Positions 25,620 to 33,119 of a DNA stretch of 64,000 nt are shown piece after piece. The notes beneath the pieces are model-generated. The model saw only the letters and a program-made list of their open reading frames with translations. It had not been told where the DNA came from and searched no databases. Both the position numbers and the translations under genes were made by a program. Within the stretch, counting starts at the first letter, position 1; each line of letters starts with the position of its first letter. Origin of the DNA: Paraburkholderia tuberum STM678 (GTDB lineage Bacteria > Pseudomonadota > Gammaproteobacteria > Burkholderiales > Burkholderiaceae); the NCBI RefSeq assembly GCF_902833905.1, contig NZ_CADFGP010000006.1:124001-188000 (forward strand), given 5' to 3'.

Positions 25620-25964
25620 ATGAAGAAGATCCTCGCCGCTTTCGCGGCTGGCCTCGTTGCGCTCGCTCTCGGCGCATGTTCGACCGCTCAACAGGCGAAC
25701 GTGAACCAGACGTTGGCCAATCTGAACCAGACGAATCTGATCGCGCTGCAAACGATCAAGAGCGGCTGTTCAATCGTCGAACCTACACTCACGGCCGCAG
25801 CCGTCGCAAGCCCGCAGATCGCCAGCGCGGCGGCGGTCAATGGCGTTGTCTGCGCTACCGCAAGCGTGGCCGCTGATGCGGCTTCGGCAGTCGTCGCTGC
25901 TCAAGCGCCTGTAGCTTCGAGCTCGGCATCTGCTGCATCGGCTCCTATCGCCGCGAGCCAGTGA
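25620..25964 (+). CDS. predicted lipoprotein, Ala-rich
   Basis: A 114-residue protein with a clear lipoprotein signal: MKKILAAFAAGLVALALGAC, lipobox LGAC with Cys20. The mature part is Asn/Gln-rich (QQANVNQTLANLNQTNLIALQ) and then Ala/Ser/Val-rich (AAQAPVASSSASAASAPIAASQ), low complexity and probably flexible. GGAG precedes the start. It is a second lipid-anchored product in the lysis region. Whether it acts in outer-membrane disruption or modifies the lysogen's surface cannot be told from sequence. Confidence 0.65.
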   Translation: MKKILAAFAAGLVALALGACSTAQQANVNQTLANLNQTNLIALQTIKSGCSIVEPTLTAAAVASPQIASAAAVNGVVCATASVAADAASAVVAAQAPVASSSASAASAPIAASQ

Positions 25965-25965
25965 G

Positions 25966-26682
25966 ATGGACTTCACGCCCATTCTAGCGGCGGCGCTTCG
26001 CTCGCAAGCGGCATACATCATGGACGTGACGCAGGCAAAGGCCGCGTTCGAAGCGCTTGGGCACACGTTCGTCGCCCAATATCAGGACGCGGACAGCCAA
26101 GCCGTTCTCTCGACCGATACGAGCGGCGCGACGTATCTCAGCATTTCGGGGACGCGATTCTCAGATCGGAAGATTGGCGATCTGTTCAATGACATCGATC
26201 TGGCGCCGGTCGACGTAGGCGGTGGCGCGAAGGTCACGCGCGGCGCGTATGAAAGCGCGAAGGAAATCTGGGATTGGGCGCTGAAGCTGGTGCCGGCCGG
26301 CGCGGTGTTCAACGTGTGCGGCCATTCGTTGGGCGGCTGGCGTACGAGCTTTACGCCGCTATTCATCCCTGATGCGCAGATCGGCACGCTGCACGCCTTC
26401 GAGCCGCCGAAGGGCGCGAACGTCGCGTACTACCAGAAGTTTGTGCGCGAGCTGGCGGGGCTCGTGATCGTCGGCAACGGGCGCGACATCTGGGTGAACT
26501 ACCCGCGTCTCGGTGACTGGCTGCATCGCCCTGGCCCGATGATCTGGCTGACGTCGACGGGATTCGAGATGATCGACACGTCGAAATGGCCGGGCGGCTT
26601 CAATCCTAGTGACCACTCGATCGATCTGGTGGTTGCGCGGCTCGAAAAGTTGGCCGCTGCGCCGCTGAAGCCAGCAGCATGA
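25966..26682 (+). CDS. phage-encoded lipase/esterase (alpha/beta hydrolase)
   Basis: A 238-residue hydrolase of the class 3 lipase type. The nucleophile elbow is CGHSLGGW (Ser121), an Asp is available in GNGRDIWVN (Asp174), and His217 in NPSDHSIDLV completes a plausible triad. The N-terminal part (YLSISGTRFSDRKIGDLFNDIDLAPV) matches lipase_3 core strands. No signal peptide is visible. It begins 1 base after the Ala-rich lipoprotein gene, so they are co-transcribed. A role in outer-membrane lipid breakdown at lysis, or in altering the lysogen, is inferred. Confidence 0.78.
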   Translation: MDFTPILAAALRSQAAYIMDVTQAKAAFEALGHTFVAQYQDADSQAVLSTDTSGATYLSISGTRFSDRKIGDLFNDIDLAPVDVGGGAKVTRGAYESAKEIWDWALKLVPAGAVFNVCGHSLGGWRTSFTPLFIPDAQIGTLHAFEPPKGANVAYYQKFVRELAGLVIVGNGRDIWVNYPRLGDWLHRPGPMIWLTSTGFEMIDTSKWPGGFNPSDHSIDLVVARLEKLAAAPLKPAA

Positions 26683-26736
26683 AAACAGCCCGCAGCCTGC
26701 TTTTACAGGTCGTGGGCCGCGTCCTCGGTCCTCATA

Positions 26737-26907
26737 TCACAGAAGCAAAAGAGCATGGACGACGCCCGCGGGGGGGAAGACCGCGTCGAAAGCCAAATGT
26801 CCGAACGAGCGCGTGTAAATGTCGTGTGCGAGCGCATAAAAGTAGAGGGCGACTATGCAGACCGCGAACGCGTAACTGCCGATGGTCTTCAATGTTCCGG
26901 CTTTCAT
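26737..26907 (-). CDS. small membrane protein, 56 aa (SOS-linked)
   Basis: Reads from ATG 26907-26905 to TGA at 26739-26737. The product (MKAGTLKTIGSYAFAVC...) has one hydrophobic segment at about residues 10-27, then YALAHDIYTRSFGHLAFDAVFPPAGVVHALLLL, a second hydrophobic patch. Its ATG overlaps the stop of the upstream minus-strand gene (ATGA), so the two are translationally coupled and share the LexA-box promoter. It is oriented against the late operon and its end faces the lipase gene. Function unknown; a membrane effector of the lysogen is possible. Confidence 0.65.
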   Translation of the reverse strand: MKAGTLKTIGSYAFAVCIVALYFYALAHDIYTRSFGHLAFDAVFPPAGVVHALLLL

Positions 26908-27113
26908 CGTTTTCCCCGCGATGTGTAAATCGCGGGCTCGTCGTCGCTACCGATCGCCCGCACCCAGTGCACGCAGCCGCTTTCAGGCTGAGCTTGCACC
27001 TGTCGGCGGCCATCGCGGAGACACAGCGCATGTTGTCCGTCGGCAATTTCGCCGCCCCAATGCTCGCATCCGCGGCACGGGCGAGCGGTTCCATAGGGAT
27101 TGGTTAGCCCCAT
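26904..27113 (-). CDS. small Cys-rich protein behind a LexA box
   Basis: A 69-residue protein starting at ATG 27113, 8 bases from the LexA-like palindrome. Four cysteines (PCRGCEHW, HALCLRD, ESGCVHW) could coordinate zinc. Well-formed protein text (GEIADGQHALCLRDGRRQVQAQ) makes the minus-strand frame much more convincing than the arginine-rich plus-strand frame over the same bases. A longer form from TTG 27155 would run through the operator. I recall similar short proteins from Burkholderia phages, without known function. First gene of a two-gene minus-strand unit. Confidence 0.65.
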   Translation of the reverse strand: MGLTNPYGTARPCRGCEHWGGEIADGQHALCLRDGRRQVQAQPESGCVHWVRAIGSDDEPAIYTSRGKR

Positions 27114-27121
27114 CTCGATAC

Positions 27122-27137
27122 CTGTATATCCGTACAG
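27122..27137. promoter_or_regulatory. LexA (SOS) box
   Basis: CTGT-N8-ACAG at 27122-27137 (ctgtatatccgtacag) sits inside a longer perfect palindrome, ACCTGTA (27120-27126) / TACAGGT (27133-27139). It matches the beta/gammaproteobacterial LexA consensus and lies just upstream of the minus-strand start at 27113, where a bound repressor would block the promoter. Confidence 0.75.
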
Positions 27138-27139
27138 GT

Positions 27140-27412
27140 TTAGATAATACGCCAAGTCGGGAAATGCGCGTCTGGAATTGCGTTGTAAGCCTTTGATTTC
27201 ATTAGGTCGCAGTTGTGCATCTCAATGGAGCCTTCGCGATCTCCTGGCACATCGTAACCGCATGAATTAATTGAGGAATCCTCTGTTTGATACTCATTAC
27301 CTCTCACGTAATCGACGCAATGCACGCGAGCCGTCAATCTTCATTCCGAGCCCGCCGCATGCGATGCGTATGCCGCGCGAAGTGCTCAGTCCTGTCAATC
27401 GAGGAGTTTGAG
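27140..27412. other. AT-richer junction between prophage and chromosome
   Basis: No confidently supported gene. A minus-strand open frame (27140-27337, 65 codons) exists but its text is not family-like. The lower GC, a run of small inverted or interrupted frames and the change from phage to housekeeping genes make this the likely attR region. A duplicated att core cannot be identified because the left junction is outside the window. No tRNA gene is seen here. Confidence 0.4.
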
Positions 27413-27781
27413 ATGAATGCGCATACCGATTTGATCGACCGTTATTTCGACACTTGGAACGAGACCGATGGCGCGCGTCGTCGCGAGTTGATCGCGGCAA
27501 CGTGGAGCGCCGATGCCGACTATCGCGACCCGCTGCTGGCGGGCGCGGGCCACGATGGCATCGACGCCATGATCCGCGCGGTGCATGAGCGTTTTCCGCA
27601 TCAAACGTTTCGCCGTACGACCGACGTCGACGGCTTCGCGAATCGCCTGCGCTTCTCGTGGGCACTGACGACCCCCGCGGGCGAGGCGATCGTGAAGGGC
27701 TCGGACTTCGGCGTGGTGGACGCGCATGGGCGTCTGCAAGCGGTCACCGGTTTTCTCGACGAAACCCCCGGCGCCGCCTGA
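27413..27781 (+). CDS. SnoaL-like / NTF2-fold protein
   Basis: A 122-residue protein of the nuclear transport factor 2 fold. The start IDRYFDTWNETDGARRRELIAATWSADADYRDPLLAGAGHDGIDAMI is typical of the SnoaL-like polyketide-cyclase family, followed by the strand pattern LRFSWALTTPAGEAIVKGSDFGVVDAHGRL. Members bind small hydrophobic ligands or act as minor isomerases/cyclases, so a specific reaction cannot be assigned. GAGGAG precedes the ATG. First chromosomal gene after the prophage. Confidence 0.8.
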   Translation: MNAHTDLIDRYFDTWNETDGARRRELIAATWSADADYRDPLLAGAGHDGIDAMIRAVHERFPHQTFRRTTDVDGFANRLRFSWALTTPAGEAIVKGSDFGVVDAHGRLQAVTGFLDETPGAA

Positions 27782-27803
27782 GGCGTCTTTCACGGAGACG
27801 ATC

Positions 27804-28085
27804 ATGCATGAGCCCGCCGCTGCCAAGCCCGCACAAGTCCATCTCGCGTTGCTGCGCGTCGCGGCCGCGCTCGATGCGTTATCGAGCGCGATCGCCGGTT
27901 TCGCGCTGCTCGGCGGCGCGCGGGCGTTCATGTTCATCGCACTGCTCGGTTGGCGCGAGCCGGTGCTCGGCGGCGCGGGGCTCGTGCTGCTCGCTTTGGT
28001 CGGATGGCTGCGCTGGCAATGCGGTGCGAGCGCAGCGCCGCAAGACGTCCGGCGCGCTTGCTACAATCGATCGTCGTGCGGATGA
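27804..28085 (+). CDS. small membrane protein
   Basis: A 93-residue protein with two clear hydrophobic segments (about residues 32-50, IAGFALLGGARAFMFIALL, and 56-71, PVLGGAGLVLLALVGW), connected by a short charged loop. It follows the SnoaL-like gene by 22 bases, with CGGAG before the ATG, so the two may be co-transcribed. No family recognised. Confidence 0.55.
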   Translation: MHEPAAAKPAQVHLALLRVAAALDALSSAIAGFALLGGARAFMFIALLGWREPVLGGAGLVLLALVGWLRWQCGASAAPQDVRRACYNRSSCG

Positions 28086-28165
28086 AGCGTGACACGCATC
28101 GTCTTGCGCAAAGCTCACGACCTCACCCCCTCAGCATGTTCCCAACCGAACGACCTGGAGACCCC

Positions 28166-28630
28166 GTGCTGAAAAATCTGGACCCGCTACTGAACGCCGA
28201 TATCCTGCACGCGCTGCGCTCGATGGGCCACGGCGACGAGCTCGTGATCTGCGACGCCAACTTCCCGGCCGACGCCGTCGCGCGCGATACCGTGCTCGGC
28301 AAGCCGCTGCGTCTCGACGGCGTCAGTTCGCCGCGCGCGATCCGCGCGGTGTTGTCGGTGCTGCCACTCGACACCTTTATCGAGCATCCCGCGTCGCGCA
28401 TGGAAGTGGTTGGCGAGCCGCACACGATTCCCGCGGTGCAGCGCGAAGCGCAAGCCGAGGTCAACGCGGGCGAGGGGCGCGAGGTGCCCTTCGTGTCGAT
28501 CGAGCGGTTCGCGTTTTACGAGCGTGCGCGCCAGGCATACTGTGTGATCGCGACGGGCGAGGAGCGCGGCTACGGCTGCTTCGTATTCACGAAGGGCGTG
28601 TTGCTCGCGCCGGACGCGCCACGCGTATAG
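28166..28630 (+). CDS. RbsD/FucU family sugar mutarotase
   Basis: A 154-residue protein of the RbsD/FucU family: MLKNLDPLLNADILHALRSMGHGDELVICDANFPAD at the N-terminus contains the conserved catalytic His and Asp in HGDELVICDANFP, and YGCFVFTKGVL is the C-terminal signature. These decameric enzymes interconvert the anomers of fucose or ribose. GTG 28166 with CTGGAG upstream is chosen; ATG 28136 would add ten residues. A TACAAT box at 28062-28067 could serve as its -10. A fucose mutarotase role is the better guess by length and motif, but no fucose operon is adjacent. Confidence 0.85.
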   Translation: MLKNLDPLLNADILHALRSMGHGDELVICDANFPADAVARDTVLGKPLRLDGVSSPRAIRAVLSVLPLDTFIEHPASRMEVVGEPHTIPAVQREAQAEVNAGEGREVPFVSIERFAFYERARQAYCVIATGEERGYGCFVFTKGVLLAPDAPRV

Positions 28631-28666
28631 TCGCTACCACCTTTCTCGATTCATCACGACAAACCC

Positions 28667-29074
28667 ATGAGCTTCCAGCTAGCCAGTCTCGATCATCTCG
28701 TTCTGAACGTCGCCGACGTCGAAGTGAGCGCGGCGTGGTACGCGCGGATGCTCGGCATGCGACGCACCGAGTTCGCGTCGCGCACCGGCACGCGCGTGGC
28801 GATGAACTACGGCAATCAGAAGATCAATCTGCGTCCCGCGTCGGCCGATACCGTCGCCTGGTTCACGTCGCGCGAGGCGGTGCCGGGCACGGCGGACCTG
28901 TGCTTCGTGACCACCGCAAGCCCGGACGACGTCAAGGCGCACTGGCTTGCGCAAGGCGTCGCTATCGAGGCGGGGCCGGTGGAGCGCGACGGCGCGCGCG
29001 GCAAGATGACCTCGGTGTATTGCCGCGACCCGGACGGCAACCTGATCGAGGTCGCCACGTATCCGTCAGCTTGA
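28667..29074 (+). CDS. VOC-superfamily (glyoxalase/bleomycin-resistance-like) protein
   Basis: A 135-residue protein with paired beta-alpha-beta-beta-beta modules: LASLDHLVLNVADVEVSAAWYARMLGMRR and CFVTTASPDDVKAHWLAQGVAIEAGPVERDGARG, ending in SVYCRDPDGNLIEVATYP. The metal ligands of the fold (His10 and the C-terminal Glu) are in place. Related proteins isomerise, dioxygenate or bind small molecules. The DPDGNLIE motif is shared by many. No substrate can be named. Confidence 0.85.
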   Translation: MSFQLASLDHLVLNVADVEVSAAWYARMLGMRRTEFASRTGTRVAMNYGNQKINLRPASADTVAWFTSREAVPGTADLCFVTTASPDDVKAHWLAQGVAIEAGPVERDGARGKMTSVYCRDPDGNLIEVATYPSA

Positions 29075-29177
29075 GCGGGCTTGGAAATCGCGGCCATTGC
29101 TCATATGCTCAGGGGCGAGGCGGGGAACTGAGCCCGTCCATTCGGGTCTGCTGCTTATTCATTACAGGAGTCCCCCC

Positions 29178-29612
29178 ATGTCGCGTCCCGTCGATTTCGG
29201 CATTATTTTCATCGCCCGTCTTGCGCTTTCCGTGCTGTTCCTGTGGAGCGGGGTGATGAAACTGCTGGGCTATGCGGGCTTCGTCGGCTACCTGCATTCG
29301 AAAGGTGTGCCGTTCGTGCAGATCGCCGCGCCGATCGCAACCGCGATCGAGGTGCTCGGCGGCCTGCTGCTCGTGGTCGGCTTCAAGGTACGGCCGCTCG
29401 CGCTGATCATGGCGGCGTATACGGTCGCGACGGCGGTGCTCGGCCACGACTTCTGGAATATCACCGACCCTGCGTTGCAGCACGACATGGTGATTCATTT
29501 CTGGAAGAACATCGGAATCGCGGGCGGTTTCCTGCTGCTGTTCGTTACCGGCGCGGGGCGTCTGAGCATCGACAACGCGCGCGCGCCGCGCAGCGGACTC
29601 GGCGGGCTGTAA
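29178..29612 (+). CDS. DoxX family membrane protein
   Basis: A 144-residue protein with four predicted membrane helices (about 8-22, 50-66, 69-84, 112-128). The DoxX signature is visible: RLALSVLFLWSGVMKLLGYAGFVGYLHSKGVP and FWKNIGIAGGFLLLFVTGAG. The family includes the small subunit of thiosulfate:quinone oxidoreductase and oxidative-stress membrane factors such as RbpX/MhqP-like proteins. CAGGAG ahead of ATG 29178 supports the start. Confidence 0.88.
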   Translation: MSRPVDFGIIFIARLALSVLFLWSGVMKLLGYAGFVGYLHSKGVPFVQIAAPIATAIEVLGGLLLVVGFKVRPLALIMAAYTVATAVLGHDFWNITDPALQHDMVIHFWKNIGIAGGFLLLFVTGAGRLSIDNARAPRSGLGGL

Positions 29613-29691
29613 AGCGTGAGCGCGCGCAGTCGGCGCGGCCCGCATCCTGCTACACAGCAGGATTTCCAATCCGCGCCAATCATGGGAGCAG

Positions 29692-29967
29692 ATGATGATT
29701 CAGAACTTCGAGCAAATGATCGGCGGCAAGCTCACGCAACTGTGCGCGAGTCTCGGCGAAGGGCCGACGCCGCATCGTGTGATCATCAGCCTCGCCGAGT
29801 CGGCGAAGACCCTGGTGGTTCTGGATGCGTCCGGATTCATCGGCACGCTGAAGGCGGACATCGAGGACCCGGAAAAGCTGCTCGCGGATGCGATCGCCAA
29901 AGCGCGCAATGAAGGCCTGATCGAGCGCGCAATCGCTACCGGCACGATTCAGGAGGCGTCGCTGTAG
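29692..29967 (+). CDS. conserved hypothetical protein, 91 aa
   Basis: A soluble 91-residue protein starting at one of two adjacent ATGs (29692 or 29695) after GGGAG. The text is well formed: a helix (EQMIGGKLTQLCASLGEG), a beta section (RVIISLAESAKTLVVLDASGFIGTLKADI), then a helix with KLLADAIAKARNEGLIERAI. It converges with the MFS gene 20 bases away. No recognised family. Confidence 0.6.
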   Translation: MMIQNFEQMIGGKLTQLCASLGEGPTPHRVIISLAESAKTLVVLDASGFIGTLKADIEDPEKLLADAIAKARNEGLIERAIATGTIQEASL

Positions 29968-29987
29968 GCGCCTGCATTACACACCGC

Positions 29988-31448
29988 TTACTTACTCGCG
30001 GCGCTCGCGCCGCGCGCAGACGATGCCGCCGCGTGCGGCTCCGGATGCACGAAACACGCGAGCACGAGACCCAGCACCAGCAGTCCCACCGAAATAGCCG
30101 TCGCCGCTTGCATCCCCGGCACGATCTGCGTCGCGGCCGCACCGCCCGCGAGTGCGCCGAAGGCCGCCACACCCACCGCGCCGCCGGCCTGGCGCGCCGT
30201 GTTCAATACCGCCGACGCCGTGCCCGCGCGCCGCGCTTCGGTCGATGCGAGCACCGCCGTGGTCATCGCCGGCACCGCGAGCCCCATACCCGACGGAATC
30301 AGCAAAAACGGCAGCAGCAGGCCAATCAGCGGCGTCTCGGCGTCGACGAGATGCAGCAGGCCATAGCCGAGACCGGCCGTGATCGCGCCGAGGATCATCG
30401 GCACGCGCACTCCCAGGCGGCCGATCACCCAGCCGCTCGCGACGTTCGAGATCAGGAAGCCGCCCGTCAGCGGCAGGAACGCGAGGCCCGCCTGCAACGG
30501 CGTGTAGCCGCGCACGCGCTGCAGGTAAAGGCTCAGCACGAACACCATGCCGTAATACGTCAGATTCACGCAGATGCCGAACAGCACTGCCGCGCTGAAC
30601 GTGCGCGTGCCGAACAGCGACAGCGGCAGCATCGGGCGCGCGACGCGCGCTTCGACGAACACGAACGCACCCGCCGCCAGCAGCGCCAGCACGAAGCCGC
30701 CGGCAACCAGCGGATGCGCGAGCCCGAGCGGCCGCCATTCGATCACCGCGGCGACGAACGCGGTTAGCGCGACGATCGCGAGACACTGGCCGCCGAGATC
30801 GATGCCGCGTGGCGTCGCGCCGGTGTTGCCGCGAGCGGCGGCCGGCACGCCGCGTTGCGAGGTTTGCGGACGCGGAATCCACAGCAGTGTCGCGAGCAGG
30901 CCGGCCGCGCAGATTGGTAGATTGACGAGAAAGATGCTGCGCCAGCCGAACGCGGCGATCAGCAGACCGCCAGCCACCGGCCCGGCCGCGATCGAAATCG
31001 CGCCGCAGGCGGTCCACAGGCCGACCGCGCGTGCCCGCAGCTTCGGTTCGTGGCCGAACGACTGGTTGAGCAGCGCGAGCGAATTCGGCAGCATCGCGGC
31101 CGCGCCGATGCCCTGCACCGCGCGTGCGGCGATCAGCATCGGGGCGTCGAGCGCGAGCCCGCAGGCCAGCGACGCGAGCGCGAACAGCACGATTCCGCAC
31201 GCATACATGCGCCGCGCGCCGAAGCGGTCGCCGAGCGCGCCGGCCGACAGCATCAGCACCGCAAACGCGAGCGTGTACGCATCGACGACCCATTGCAGGC
31301 CCGCGACGTTCGCGTGCAGGTCCGCGCCGATTCGTGGCAACGCGATGTTGACGATGGTCACGTCGAGTTGCGTGACCACGAAGCCGACGCTGACGGTCGC
31401 GAGAACGCGACCGAGGGCGGGCGAAAAGGAGGGTGTGGATGAGTTCAT
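29988..31448 (-). CDS. MFS drug efflux transporter, DHA2/EmrB type
   Basis: A 486-residue transporter with about 14 hydrophobic segments, the DHA2 topology. Signatures include VTQLDVTIVNIALPRIGADLHANVAGLQWVVDAYTLAFAVLMLSAGALGDRFGARR, which combines the DHA2 motif D-like start and motif A, and the antiporter motif C region GAISIAAGPVAGGLLIAAFGWRSIF. It likely exports drugs or metabolites using the proton gradient. Start 31448 is chosen because the upstream extension is basic and unlike the family. Confidence 0.88.
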   Translation of the reverse strand: MNSSTPSFSPALGRVLATVSVGFVVTQLDVTIVNIALPRIGADLHANVAGLQWVVDAYTLAFAVLMLSAGALGDRFGARRMYACGIVLFALASLACGLALDAPMLIAARAVQGIGAAAMLPNSLALLNQSFGHEPKLRARAVGLWTACGAISIAAGPVAGGLLIAAFGWRSIFLVNLPICAAGLLATLLWIPRPQTSQRGVPAAARGNTGATPRGIDLGGQCLAIVALTAFVAAVIEWRPLGLAHPLVAGGFVLALLAAGAFVFVEARVARPMLPLSLFGTRTFSAAVLFGICVNLTYYGMVFVLSLYLQRVRGYTPLQAGLAFLPLTGGFLISNVASGWVIGRLGVRVPMILGAITAGLGYGLLHLVDAETPLIGLLLPFLLIPSGMGLAVPAMTTAVLASTEARRAGTASAVLNTARQAGGAVGVAAFGALAGGAAATQIVPGMQAATAISVGLLVLGLVLACFVHPEPHAAASSARGASAASK

Positions 31449-31515
31449 GACTGCATCGTAAGCCCGATGCAGCGCGCCACGTTTCGGCGTGGCGTGAAGT
31501 ATGGATGTCGCCGGA

Positions 31516-32823
31516 TCAGCGCGCCCGCGGCGCATCCTTGATGAACAGCGCGGTCAGCGCGCCCAGCACGCAGATCGCCGCGACGTACAGCGGCGCGGCC
31601 AGCGGGTTCGACTTCATCATCAGCGAAACGGCGATCGGCGTCAGACCGCCGAACACCGCATACGCGACGTTGTACGAGAACGAGATGCCCGAGAAGCGCA
31701 CCACCGGCGGGAATCCGCGGACCATCACGAGCGGAATCGCGCCGATCACGCCGACGAAAAGTCCGGCCAGTGCATACAGCGGCACGAGCAGGGACGTATC
31801 GACGGCCAACTGGCGAAACATCACGTAGTACGTGATCGCAAGCGCAACACCGCCGACGAAAATCGTGCGACCCGCGCCGATGCGTCCGGCGATCGAACCC
31901 GCCACCACGCAGCCGATCGTCAGGCACAGCGTCGCGACACAGTTCGCGAGCAGCGCGGTGGCCGGTTCGATGTGAAATTGCTTTTGCAGCAGCGTCGGCG
32001 TCATCAGGATCACGACGACGATCGCCGCCGACAGCATCCAGGTGAGCAGCATCGACACGATCACCGCGCGGCCGTGATCGCGCAGCACGGCCTTCAGCGG
32101 CACTTCCGCGGCGATCGCCTTGCGTTGCTTCAGTTCGGCGAACACCGGCGTCTCGTGCAACCAGCGGCGCAGATAGACCGAGAACATACCGAACACGCCG
32201 CCGATCAGGAACGGAACACGCCACGCATATTCGGAAATATCGGCCGGCGTGAAATGGCGATTGACCGCCGACGCAATCAGCGAGCCGAGCAGAATGCCCG
32301 CCGTGAGGCCGGCCGTCAGCGTGCCGCACGCATAGCCGACGTGCCGCCCGGGCACATGCTCTGCGACGAACACCCATGCGCCCGGGACTTCGCCGCCGAC
32401 CGCCGCGCCCTGCATCACGCGGAACAGCAATAGCAGCACCGGCGCGAGCACGCCGATGCTCGCGTAGGTGGGCATCAGGCCCATCAGCAGCGTCGGCACC
32501 GACATCAGCAGCACGCTCAGCGTGAACATGCGCTTGCGGCCGAACAGGTCGCCGAAGTGCGCCATGATGACGCCGCCGAGCGGCCGCGCCAGATAACCGG
32601 CCGCGAAAATGCCGAAGGTCTGCACCTGACGCAGCCAGTCCGGCATCGCCGCCGGGAAGAACAGCTGGCCGATCGCCGGCGCGAAGAAAACGAAGATGAT
32701 GAAGTCGTAGAACTCGAGGGCTCCGCCGAGCGCGGCGAGACCGAGTGTCTTGTAATCGCTGTGCCCAAGCGGGCGGGGGGTGACAGCCTGCGCTCCACCC
32801 AGATTTGTCGCTTGCATTGCCAT
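31516..32823 (-). CDS. MFS transporter, metabolite:H+ symporter (MHS) type
   Basis: A 435-residue transporter with about 12 membrane segments. The MHS-family opening GLAALGGALEFYDFIIFVFFAPAIGQLFFP is present, motif A is GGVIMAHFGDLFGRKRMFTLSV, and LHETPVF starts the central loop, as in ProP, KgtP and citrate/shikimate transporters. It probably imports an organic acid with H+. Translation starts at MAMQATN (32823); a longer reading is arginine-rich and unlikely. It faces the response regulator gene across a 296-base divergent spacer. Confidence 0.88.
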   Translation of the reverse strand: MAMQATNLGGAQAVTPRPLGHSDYKTLGLAALGGALEFYDFIIFVFFAPAIGQLFFPAAMPDWLRQVQTFGIFAAGYLARPLGGVIMAHFGDLFGRKRMFTLSVLLMSVPTLLMGLMPTYASIGVLAPVLLLLFRVMQGAAVGGEVPGAWVFVAEHVPGRHVGYACGTLTAGLTAGILLGSLIASAVNRHFTPADISEYAWRVPFLIGGVFGMFSVYLRRWLHETPVFAELKQRKAIAAEVPLKAVLRDHGRAVIVSMLLTWMLSAAIVVVILMTPTLLQKQFHIEPATALLANCVATLCLTIGCVVAGSIAGRIGAGRTIFVGGVALAITYYVMFRQLAVDTSLLVPLYALAGLFVGVIGAIPLVMVRGFPPVVRFSGISFSYNVAYAVFGGLTPIAVSLMMKSNPLAAPLYVAAICVLGALTALFIKDAPRAR

Positions 32824-33119
32824 GTCTTTTGATGAATTGTGAGCCACGCGGCGGGTGATGCGTGGGCGTGGACATACGGCGGTCGTCGGGCGAGAAGTGT
32901 GGCAGGCGCTGGGTAGAGCACGGGACACGGGCGCGCCGTCCTGATAGGGCGGGCGCGCTGACGACGGAGGCCGGCGCGGATTTTACAGGATGAAAGCGGA
33001 AGTCCTGCGGAAGCGCCCAGTTGGGCGAAAAAAGCGGCGGAAAATCGGAATGCTCCGAAGGGAGGGACCGGGGTGCGGCTCGGAGAATGGTCTGCATGTC
33101 CTTGTCGAGAGTCTATCCC

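Noticed and set aside
26679..27107. Plus-strand frame after the lipase
   Set aside because: Arg/Ser-rich text without motif; the minus-strand genes over the same bases have better protein text and a LexA box.
27140..27337. Minus-strand 65-codon frame in the junction
   Set aside because: No ribosome site or family resemblance; noted only as possible.
27413..27781. SnoaL-like gene as prophage cargo
   Set aside because: It lies beyond the junction and its style matches the chromosomal genes that follow; left as chromosomal.
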